Positions 6,687 to 12,640 of a stretch of DNA of 14,881 bases are shown here, piece after piece; within the stretch, counting starts at the first letter, position 1, and every line of letters starts with the position of its first letter. The stretch covers positions 1 to 14,881 of the forward strand of contig JBFWZG010000087.1 in assembly GCA_050185515.1 (NCBI GenBank), given 5' to 3'. Source of the stretch: JAQSWP01 sp050185515. Its GTDB lineage: Bacteria > Pseudomonadota > Alphaproteobacteria > Reyranellales > JAQSWP01. A program made the translations under genes and the position numbers. The notes under the pieces are model-generated. The model made no database searches. It saw nothing but the letters and a program-made list of their open reading frames with translations, and had not been told where the DNA came from.

Positions 6687-7523
6687 CTACTTGGCGGCCT
6701 GCTGCCAGGTGCTGCGCACCGCCGGCACGTGGATCTGTCCCTCGAGATAGGGGATGGCCTGGCCCGAGATGATCACGCGGCTGCCCTTCAGGGCGACGAA
6801 CAGCTCGCCGCCGCGCGCCGACACCTGCAGTGCGTGCAGCGCGCTCTTCTTGAGCCGCTTGGCCCAGTAGGGCGTCAGCAGGCAGTGCGCCGAGCCGGTG
6901 ACCGGATCTTCCGGCACGCCGACATGCGGCGCGAAATAGCGCGACACGAAATCGGCCGGCCGCTCGCCGGCGCCGGCCGGCGCGGTGACGATCAGCCCAT
7001 GACCTTCCAGCGCCGCCACCTTCTCGAGATCGGGGCGCGCGGCGCGCACGGCGGCCGAACTCGGCAGCACCGCCATCAGCTTCTCCGCCTTCAGCACTTC
7101 GGTCGGCGTCTGTCCCAGCGCCTCGGCCACCATCTCGCGCAGGCCCTGGTCCACCGGCTGCGGCGGGCGCGAGGGAAAGTCGAGATTGAAGCGGCTGCCG
7201 TCGCGCTCGACGCTCAGCACGCCCGAATGCGTGTGGAACTTCATGCGCCGCTTGCCCGGCTGCAGATAGGTCGCGATGACGTAGCCCGCCGCCAGCGTGG
7301 CATGGCCGCACAGCTCGACCTCGCGCTTGGGCGTGAACCAGCGCAGCTCGTATTCGTCGCCGCGCGCGATGAAGAACGCGGTTTCCGACAGGTTGTTCTC
7401 GGCGGCGATCGACTGCAGAACCGGATCGGGCAGCCAGTCGTCGAGCGGCACAACCGCCGCCGGGTTGCCGGCGAACAGCCGGCTGGCGAACGCATCTATG
7501 TGATACAGAGGCAGCTTGAGCAT
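6687..7523 (-). CDS. PhzF-family phenazine biosynthesis-like isomerase/epimerase
   Basis: 278 residues, the normal length for the PhzF/YddE family with its two-lobed diaminopimelate-epimerase-like fold. Signatures are complete: FAGNPAAVV (17-25), the catalytic Glu47 in NNLSETAF, RWFTPKREVELCGHAT (61-76) and EDPVTGSAHC (205-214). True PhzF isomerises dihydro-hydroxyanthranilate in phenazine synthesis, but most family members have other, unknown substrates. No other phz gene is in the window, so phenazine production is not implied. ATG at 7523 has GGAG about 9 nt upstream. It sits between two GNAT genes on the same strand (43 and 50 bp gaps). Confidence 0.93.
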   Translation of the reverse strand: MLKLPLYHIDAFASRLFAGNPAAVVPLDDWLPDPVLQSIAAENNLSETAFFIARGDEYELRWFTPKREVELCGHATLAAGYVIATYLQPGKRRMKFHTHSGVLSVERDGSRFNLDFPSRPPQPVDQGLREMVAEALGQTPTEVLKAEKLMAVLPSSAAVRAARPDLEKVAALEGHGLIVTAPAGAGERPADFVSRYFAPHVGVPEDPVTGSAHCLLTPYWAKRLKKSALHALQVSARGGELFVALKGSRVIISGQAIPYLEGQIHVPAVRSTWQQAAK

Positions 7524-7566
7524 CGTATGTCGCTCCTCCCCGGAGCGCCTTCTGAAGAAGTTTCGG

Positions 7567-8160
7567 TCAGCCTGCGGCCAGGCGGCTTTGCAGCTTCGCC
7601 TTGACCTGCGGCCATTCGGAATCGATCACGCTGAAATAGACGCTATGCCGATACGTCCCGTCCGGCATGATCATGTGATTGCGGAAGGTTCCTTCCTCGA
7701 CCGCGCCGATGCGGGCCAGCGCCCGGCGCGACTGCTCGTTGCGATGATGGGTCTTGAACTCGACGCGGATGCATCCCATCCGCTCGAACGCGTTCTCCAG
7801 CATCAGAAGCTTGGCTTCGGTGTTGACCGGGGTGCGCTGATGCGAGCGCCTGATCCATGTCCAGCCGATCTCGAGCCGGCGATTGGCTCGATCGATGCTG
7901 CCATAGGACGAGGAGCCGACGATGGCGCCCGTCGACCTGTCGTGGGTGACGAAGGTGACGTGCTCGCCCTTCGCCAATCGCGCGCAGTTCTCCGCCACGA
8001 AGGCGTCGAACCCGGCGCGGTCGGCCGGCGGCGCGATCGTGAACCAGCGGAAGATCGTCGGATCCTCGCTGGCGGCGGCGAACAGGCCGGCGGCGTGGGC
8101 TGGAGCCACAGGCTCCAGCCGCACGTGCCGGCCTTCAAGTGTCGTTGGCGCGATTTGCAC
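7567..8160 (-). CDS. GNAT acetyltransferase, RimJ/RimL type
   Basis: 197 residues of the RimJ/RimL-like acetyltransferase group, which acetylates N-terminal or small-molecule amines. Seen: LEGRHVRLEPVAPAHAAGL at the N-terminus (8-26), the core EIGWTWI (97-103), the acetyl-CoA-facing RTPVNTEAKLLML (109-121), NEQSRRALARIGAVEEGTFR (141-160), and the C-terminal DGTYRHSVYFSVIDSEWP (167-184), all in family order. The substrate is unknown. The start is GTG at 8160, supported by GGGGAGGA about 7 nt upstream. It lies 39 bp after the DUF1127 gene and 43 bp before the PhzF-like gene, so co-transcription is likely. Confidence 0.9.
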   Translation of the reverse strand: MQIAPTTLEGRHVRLEPVAPAHAAGLFAAASEDPTIFRWFTIAPPADRAGFDAFVAENCARLAKGEHVTFVTHDRSTGAIVGSSSYGSIDRANRRLEIGWTWIRRSHQRTPVNTEAKLLMLENAFERMGCIRVEFKTHHRNEQSRRALARIGAVEEGTFRNHMIMPDGTYRHSVYFSVIDSEWPQVKAKLQSRLAAG

Positions 8161-8183
8161 GGCTAATCCTCCCCAGCCGGGCT

Positions 8184-8200
8184 GCCCGCGCTTAGCGGGC
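8184..8200 (-). terminator. Short GC hairpin at the DUF1127 stop codon
   Basis: GCCCGC and GCGGGC (6-bp perfect stem, 5-nt loop) overlap the last base of the DUF1127 TAG stop. No U-run follows, so it may only attenuate read-through into the GNAT gene. Confidence 0.3.
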
Positions 8201-8466
8201 TACAACCCCAGCCGATCCCACACCGAAGGCCTGAAGGCGCGCTCGACATCGCGCGCGGTCAGACCGATATCGTTCAACATTCGTTGATCGAGGCTGCGCA
8301 GCGCCTGTTTCTGGCGCTGCAGTTCGTGCCATCGCGAAATGGATTTGGTGGATTTGACCATGGCGCGGGCAACCAGACGCGCAGCGGCTACACCGATTTC
8401 CTGAACGGTGAGGTCGAGCCGATGGGTGGTCGTCAGCCGCGTGGGCAATGTGCTCATTGTCTCCAT
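8200..8466 (-). CDS. DUF1127 domain small protein
   Basis: 88 residues. The C-terminal DUF1127 (YjiS-like) domain is unmistakable: LRSLDQRMLNDIGLTARDVE (56-75) followed by RPSVWDRL. The N-terminal half is basic and unassigned. DUF1127 proteins are small Arg-rich proteins; in Agrobacterium they have been linked to phosphate and carbon metabolism and RNA-related regulation, but this longer form cannot be placed. ATG at 8466 has GGAGAG about 6 nt upstream; the ATG at 8457 is an alternative with poorer spacing. It is divergent from a MocR regulator, with a control region full of repeated half-sites, suggesting it is that regulator's target. Confidence 0.88.
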   Translation of the reverse strand: METMSTLPTRLTTTHRLDLTVQEIGVAAARLVARAMVKSTKSISRWHELQRQKQALRSLDQRMLNDIGLTARDVERAFRPSVWDRLGL

Positions 8467-8508
8467 GGTTTCTCTCCAATGTAACAGGACAATGCCTGCA
8501 GGATCGTC

Positions 8509-8536
8509 TTTATCCTGTTGACATTGTCCCGGTCAA
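8509..8536 (-). promoter_or_regulatory. Candidate DUF1127 promoter
   Basis: Minus strand: TTGACC (8536-8531), 16-nt spacer, GATAAA (8514-8509). Transcription would start near 8502, giving a leader of about 36 nt. The spacer contains a GACAATGT copy of the repeated half-site, so a bound regulator would compete with RNA polymerase. Confidence 0.5.
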
Positions 8537-8546
8537 CCGCAACATT
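8518..8546 (+). promoter_or_regulatory. Candidate MocR promoter
   Basis: Plus strand: a perfect -35 TTGACA (8518-8523), 17-nt spacer and a weak -10 AACATT (8541-8546). Both boxes overlap ACATTGTC repeats. The predicted start site falls at about 8553, the A of the MocR ATG, pointing to a leaderless, autoregulated transcript. Confidence 0.45.
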
Positions 8547-8552
8547 GTCATC

Positions 8553-9317
8553 ATGACAATTTGGCAACCGCAAATCGATCAGACCCGGGGTCCGATCTAT
8601 CTCGCCATCGCCGATGCGCTGGCCGAGGACATCAGCCGCGGCCGGCTCGAGGCCCGCACCCGCCTGCCCACCCACCGCGACCTTGCCTATCGGCTGGGCG
8701 TCACCGTCGGCACCATTACCCGCGCCTATGCCGAGGCCGAGCGCCGTGGCCTGGTCTACGGCGAGGTCGGGCGCGGCACGTTCGTGCGCGGCCAGGTCAA
8801 TGGCGATGCCAGCTTCTTCATTCCCGGCGGCGAGCCCCAGGACCGCATCGACCTGACGCTGAATTTCGCGCTCGGGGTCGAGCGCGACCAGGCGATGGCG
8901 CGGACGCTGGCCGAGTTCGCCCGTCGTCCCGACATTCACCGCTTCCTCAACTACCTGCCGCATCGCGGCCTCGAGGAGCATCGCGCCGCCGCCGCCGCCT
9001 GGCTGCGGCAGATGGATCTCGACCTGACGCCGGACCAGATCATCGTCACCACCGGCGGCCAGCACGCCATGATGACGGTGTTCAGCGCCCTTTGCCGCCA
9101 GGGCGACGTGGTGTTGTGCGAGCANNNNNNNNNNNNNNNNNNNNNNNNNNNNNNNNNNNNNNNNNNNNNNNNNNNNNNNNNNNNNNNNNNNNNNNNNNNN
9201 NNNNNNNNNNNNNNNNNNNNNNNNGCGCCGGCGAGCCGGGCGACCTTGGAGAAGGGGCTGCAGGTGATCCGCGGCGTCCTGCAGGGCCCGCCAAGCCGGA
9301 CTCTCTCAGTCGTTTGA
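8553..9317 (+). CDS. MocR-type regulator (GntR helix-turn-helix plus PLP aminotransferase-like domain), interrupted by gap
   Basis: Residues about 10-75 are a GntR winged helix: GPIYLAIADALAEDISRGRL, LPTHRDLAYRLGVTVGTITR and GLVYGEVGRGTFV. The fold-type I aminotransferase domain follows (LPHRGLEEHRAAAAAWL, IIVTTGGQHAMMTVFSALC) and breaks off at residue 190 in the N run. The last 30 residues after the gap (LEKGLQVIRGVL) fit a MocR C-terminus and end at TGA 9315-9317. Complete members have about 450-500 residues, so roughly 230-260, including the PLP lysine, are unsequenced. In characterised relatives PLP or its amino-acid adduct is the effector. ATG at 8553 opens MTIWQP; no Shine-Dalgarno precedes it. 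It is divergent from DUF1127 and converges on tonB with 14 bp between stops. Confidence 0.88.
   Translation: MTIWQPQIDQTRGPIYLAIADALAEDISRGRLEARTRLPTHRDLAYRLGVTVGTITRAYAEAERRGLVYGEVGRGTFVRGQVNGDASFFIPGGEPQDRIDLTLNFALGVERDQAMARTLAEFARRPDIHRFLNYLPHRGLEEHRAAAAAWLRQMDLDLTPDQIIVTTGGQHAMMTVFSALCRQGDVVLCEXXXXXXXXXXXXXXXXXXXXXXXXXXXXXXXXXXAPASRATLEKGLQVIRGVLQGPPSRTLSVV
9125..9224. other. Assembly gap 2 (100 N) inside the MocR gene
   Basis: Exactly 100 N, a placeholder. The usual MocR length implies about 0.7-0.8 kb is missing. The reading frame appears continuous, but with a placeholder length that is chance. Confidence 0.95.
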
Positions 9318-9331
9318 AAGGGTTGCGTCGC

Positions 9332-10027
9332 TCAGTTGCGGGCGCGCAGGGCGAAGACGATGGGCACGGTGACCGACAAGGGCCGGCCGCTGCCATTGCG
9401 AAAACGCCAGGTTTTCACGGTACTTACCGCCGATTCATCAAGCACGGCCGTGCCCGAGCTGGTTTCGACGGCCACCGAGGCCGGCATTCCGTCGACGCCG
9501 ATGGTGACGGCGAGGACCACCCGGCCCTCCTGTCCACGGCTGCGGGCGATCGCCGGATAGGCTGGGGTCGGACCGTAAGCCACTGAAAACGATGGCGTAT
9601 CGCCCTCCCGGTCAGCCGCGCGGGCGGACTGGGTCGGGCCCTGGTCGATCGGTCCGGGATCGAGGGTGATTGGCCGCTGCACGGGCTTGGGCGGCGCTGT
9701 CACCTTCGGTGGAACAGGCTTCACAGGCGGTTGTTTTTCAACGATTTTCCTTGGCTCCGGCGTGGGCTCCGGGACCGGCTCCGGAGCCGGTTCGACGGGT
9801 GGCGCGGCGGCTGGCGGCGGCGGTGCGGGCGGCGCCGGAGCAGCGGCGACCACAGGCGCAGCCGGCGGTGAAACGACAATAAGTTCAACGCTGTAAGCGA
9901 CTTCCATCGGCAGTTCCCCGGGCCGGCCGCCAAGCAGCGCAGCCAGTGCAGCGACATGCAACAGGAGAGAAAAACCCAATGCCAGCAGGAAGATAAGGCG
10001 GGATCCGGTTATGGAAGCCGAACTCAT
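9332..10027 (-). CDS. tonB: TonB energy transducer
   Basis: 231 residues. It transmits proton-motive force from ExbB-ExbD to outer-membrane receptors. A single N-terminal membrane helix (11-32) carries the SxxxH motif (S20, H24) needed for contact with ExbB-ExbD. A proline-rich periplasm-spanning region (53-126) moves from Ala-Pro to Glu-Pro (EPAPEPVPEPTPEP) to Lys-Pro runs. The C-terminal TonB domain (about 150-231) has PAYPAIARSRGQEGRVVLAV and TVKTWRF with W207. An upstream in-frame ATG at 10054 exists, but the ATG at 10027 overlaps the ATPase stop as ATGA, as at the two preceding junctions, and is preferred. It is last in the B12-uptake operon, so it probably serves this receptor; exbBD must lie elsewhere. 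Confidence 0.93.
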   Translation of the reverse strand: MSSASITGSRLIFLLALGFSLLLHVAALAALLGGRPGELPMEVAYSVELIVVSPPAAPVVAAAPAPPAPPPPAAAPPVEPAPEPVPEPTPEPRKIVEKQPPVKPVPPKVTAPPKPVQRPITLDPGPIDQGPTQSARAADREGDTPSFSVAYGPTPAYPAIARSRGQEGRVVLAVTIGVDGMPASVAVETSSGTAVLDESAVSTVKTWRFRNGSGRPLSVTVPIVFALRARN

Positions 10028-10800
10028 AACAGCGCCCGCCATGGCAGAACCCATCGCTCGCCGTCACGCTCGCCGCTTGCCACCTCGATGCCGAATAGAT
10101 CGGCAAGTACCTGGTCCTGAAGGACTGTTTGCGGTGGGCCGTCGGCCACGACCTGCCCATCCTTAAGCAGAATCAGGCGATGGCAGAAGCGCGAGGCGAG
10201 CGGCAGATCGTGCAAAACCGCAAGAATGCCAAGCCCTTGCGCGGCGAGATCGCGCAACAAGGTGAGGATGGCCAACTGCTGGGCCGGGTCGAGGGCGGCA
10301 ACCGGTTCATCCAGAAGGAGAATTTCCGGCTTGCCGGCCAGGGCGCGGGCCAGCAGGACGCGGCTGCGCTCGCCGGAGGACAGCGTGTCGACGGATCTGC
10401 CGGCAAGATGCTGGCAGCCGGTGGCGGCCAGGGCCGCGGCAACAGCGTCGCGATCGCCAGAGCCTTGTTTTGCCAGCGCTTTCTGATGCGGCAGGCGGCC
10501 GAGCCCGACCAGGTCGGCGACCGAAACCGGCCAGGCGGCGGCGCCGGATTGCTCGACATAGGCGACGCGACGGGCCCGCTCCCGGGGGTCGAGCGACCCC
10601 ATGGCGACCCCGTCCAGGGCCACGGAACCCCCTTGCAAGGGGGCCAGATGGGCCATGGCGCGCAACAGCGTGGTTTTTCCGGCCCCGTTCGGTCCGATCA
10701 GACCGACCAATTCACCACCGGAAACAGAGGCTTGCGCGACACTGATGATGTCGCGCCCGTGTGCGGCGATTCTAACCTGATGCCCGGTTAGACGGCTCAT
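10024..10800 (-). CDS. btuD: Vitamin B12 ABC transporter ATP-binding protein
   Basis: 258 residues, cytoplasmic ATPase of a type II importer. Walker A GPNGAGKT (36-43), Q-loop Q84 (AYVEQSG), signature LSSGERSR (140-147; Ser replaces the usual Gly at the third position), Walker B ILLLDE (160-165), D-loop ALD (169-171) and switch His197 (LHDLP) are all in place, so it should be active. By itself the sequence cannot separate cobalamin from iron-siderophore or heme transporters; the riboswitch heading the operon favours cobalamin. The ATG at 10800 overlaps the permease stop (ATGA) and the TGA at 10026-10024 overlaps the tonB start in the same way. Confidence 0.92.
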   Translation of the reverse strand: MSRLTGHQVRIAAHGRDIISVAQASVSGGELVGLIGPNGAGKTTLLRAMAHLAPLQGGSVALDGVAMGSLDPRERARRVAYVEQSGAAAWPVSVADLVGLGRLPHQKALAKQGSGDRDAVAAALAATGCQHLAGRSVDTLSSGERSRVLLARALAGKPEILLLDEPVAALDPAQQLAILTLLRDLAAQGLGILAVLHDLPLASRFCHRLILLKDGQVVADGPPQTVLQDQVLADLFGIEVASGERDGERWVLPWRALL

Positions 10801-11771
10801 GCCGCCCTCCGCGACAGGCGCAGCACCAGCCACAGGAAGAAGGGCGCGCCGATCAGCGCCGTCGCCACGCCAAGGCGCAGCTCGACCGCGCCGCCGATCA
10901 GGCGGACGGCGATGTCCGCCGCCAGCGTGAGGGCGGCGCCGCCGGGGATCGACAGCCACAGCAGCGGCGCCGGGCGATGGCCGACCAGCGGCCGCAGGAG
11001 ATGCGGGACGATCAGTCCGACGAAGCCGATGGCGCCGGTGACCGCCACCCCCGCCCCGACAGCAAGTGCGGCCCCGATCACTGCCAGGCTGCGCAGGCGG
11101 CGGATGGAGACGCCGAGCGAGGCGGCGGTGTCCTCGCCCAGGGTCAGCGCTTCCAGACCGCGACCGCAGAACAGCATCAGCGCCGAGCCGACGACCATGA
11201 AGGGCAGCGCCAGCAGCACGTGCTCCATCGACCGATCCGACAGCGACCCCAGCAGCCAGAACACGACTTCGACCGTCGCATAGGGATTGGGCGAGAGGTT
11301 GAGCGCCAGGGCGGTGAGCGCGCCGGCCAGAGCCGATAGGGCGACGCCGGCCAGCAGCAAGGTCGAGATGCGATCGTCGCGCGCCGCCAGCGCCAGCAAC
11401 AGGGCGATGGCGAGCAGCGCGCCCAGCACGCCACCCAGCGGCAGGCCCAGCGGAATGCTGGCCGACAGACCGCTGTAGAAGGCGATCACCGCGCCGAGCG
11501 CGGCGCAGCCGGAAACGCCGATGATGCCGGGCTCGGCCAACGGATTGCGGAACAGGCCCTGCAGGGTGGCGCCGGCCAGGCCCAGGGTGCCGCCGACCAG
11601 CAGCGCCAGGATGGCGCGTGGCAGGCGCAGTTCGAACAGGATCAGCCGGCCGGTGGCCTCGCCGTCCAGCGCCTGCGCCACGATGCCGGGCGCGAAGCCG
11701 GTCGGCCCCATGCACAGCGACAGCAGCGCAAGGACTCCGGTCAGCAGCCACAGCAACGCCAGCGGTCTCAT
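10797..11771 (-). CDS. btuC: Vitamin B12 ABC transporter permease (FecCD family)
   Basis: 324 residues, very hydrophobic, about ten membrane helices expected for a BtuC/FecCD inner-membrane subunit. Recognisable family segments are RLILFELRLPRAILALLVGG, GATLQGLFRNPLAEPGIIGV, VFWLLGSLSDRS, the cytoplasmic coupling region TLGEDTAASLGVSIRRLR, and IGFVGLIVPHLLRPLVGHR. It is slightly shorter than typical members (330-350). The ATG at 11771 overlaps the binding-protein stop as ATGA. The open frame runs further upstream in the same register, but that is a shadow of the binding-protein gene. The cobalamin assignment comes from the operon's riboswitch. Confidence 0.93.
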   Translation of the reverse strand: MRPLALLWLLTGVLALLSLCMGPTGFAPGIVAQALDGEATGRLILFELRLPRAILALLVGGTLGLAGATLQGLFRNPLAEPGIIGVSGCAALGAVIAFYSGLSASIPLGLPLGGVLGALLAIALLLALAARDDRISTLLLAGVALSALAGALTALALNLSPNPYATVEVVFWLLGSLSDRSMEHVLLALPFMVVGSALMLFCGRGLEALTLGEDTAASLGVSIRRLRSLAVIGAALAVGAGVAVTGAIGFVGLIVPHLLRPLVGHRPAPLLWLSIPGGAALTLAADIAVRLIGGAVELRLGVATALIGAPFFLWLVLRLSRRAA

Positions 11772-12640
11772 TGGCGGCGGCCTTCGCGTTCGAGCCGGGC
11801 GCGCGACAGCAAGGTCGCCGCTTCGGCGACCGCCGAACCGCCGCAGATCCACAGCCGGCGCGGCACGGCGATGCGGCTGGAGTCGGGAAAGCGCTGGCGC
11901 AGGGCGGGATGGTCGAGGAATTGCTGCGCCATGGAGCGGCGATCGACGGCGGTGTCGTCGACCACCAGCATGTCGGGCGGGCTCGCCAGCAGCGTCTCCA
12001 GCCCCAGCCGGGCATAGCCGCCGATGCCGAGTTCGGCGGCGAGATTGTCGAAGCCGGCGGCGCGCAAAATGGCGTCGGCCAGTGAGTTGGCGCCGAAGGC
12101 GTAGCCGCTGGGCTCGTAAATGGCGGCGGTCGGCCGCTTGCCCGCCGGCTGCGGCAGGGCGGCAAGCCGCGCCTCGATGCGATCGGCCAGCGCCCTGCCC
12201 CGCGCCGGCTCGCCGACGGCCGCCGCCACCGCCGCGATCTGCTCGCGCACGGCGGCGAGATCCTGCGGCAGGTCGATCTCGACCACGGCGTAGCCCAGCC
12301 GCTTCAGCGCCTCGACGCTCTGGCGCGAGGCGAAACGATGCGCCAGCACCAGATCGGGGTCGAAGGCGACGATCTCCTCGGCCAGGCCGCGATTGGGCGG
12401 GATGCCGGCGGCCCGGTCGACGACGGCGGAGAATTCGGGATCGGTGGCGAGAAACGACACCGAGGCGATGCGCTCGCGCCCGACCAGTTCGAGCAGGAGC
12501 TGATCGGTGCAGAGATTGAGCGAGACGATGCGCTGCGGCCTCGCCGTCCTTTCCTGGGCCATGACGAGCGGCGGCAGGGACGCGAGCGACGCCAGCACGG
12601 CCAGCGCCACGAAGCAAAGAGTTCCCTGCCGCCTCGACAT
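11768..12640 (-). CDS. btuF: Periplasmic cobalamin-binding protein, BtuF-like
   Basis: 290 residues. It would bind B12 in the periplasm and deliver it to the permease. Signal peptide: basic MSRR, hydrophobic 8-27, cleavage after VMA (28). The mature start has RIVSLNLCTDQLLLELVGRE (38-57), the hallmark of the BtuF/FecB class, followed by LAEEIVAFDPDLVLAHRFAS (86-105), a long inter-lobe helix (about 128-162) and a second lobe with SPPDMLVVDD-like strands. ATG at 12640 shares its A with the receptor stop (TGATG). A longer open frame to 13702 is only antiframe reading through the receptor gene and begins with no signal sequence. Confidence 0.92.
   Translation of the reverse strand: MSRRQGTLCFVALAVLASLASLPPLVMAQERTARPQRIVSLNLCTDQLLLELVGRERIASVSFLATDPEFSAVVDRAAGIPPNRGLAEEIVAFDPDLVLAHRFASRQSVEALKRLGYAVVEIDLPQDLAAVREQIAAVAAAVGEPARGRALADRIEARLAALPQPAGKRPTAAIYEPSGYAFGANSLADAILRAAGFDNLAAELGIGGYARLGLETLLASPPDMLVVDDTAVDRRSMAQQFLDHPALRQRFPDSSRIAVPRRLWICGGSAVAEAATLLSRARLEREGRRQ

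Larger units (their letters stand above)
8477..8560. promoter_or_regulatory. Operator cluster between DUF1127 and MocR genes
   Basis: Four copies of ATTGTC or its complement occur here. Forward copies, each within ACATTGTC, begin at 8521 and 8542 and are 21 bp apart, two helical turns. Reverse GACAAT lies at 8488-8493 and 8555-8560. A partial fifth, CAATGT, is at 8477-8482. The last pair forms a perfect 17-bp palindrome, ATTGTCAT-C-ATGACAAT (8544-8560), spanning the MocR start codon. GGACAATG (8487-8494) is also inverted to CATTGTCC (8522-8529). Direct repeats plus an inverted repeat fit operators bound by dimeric MocR regulators. MocR as the binder is inferred. Confidence 0.6.

Noticed and set aside
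6687..7523. A phenazine biosynthesis cluster
   Set aside because: Only a PhzF-family protein is present; no phzA/B, D, E or G is seen, and the family is widespread outside phenazine pathways.
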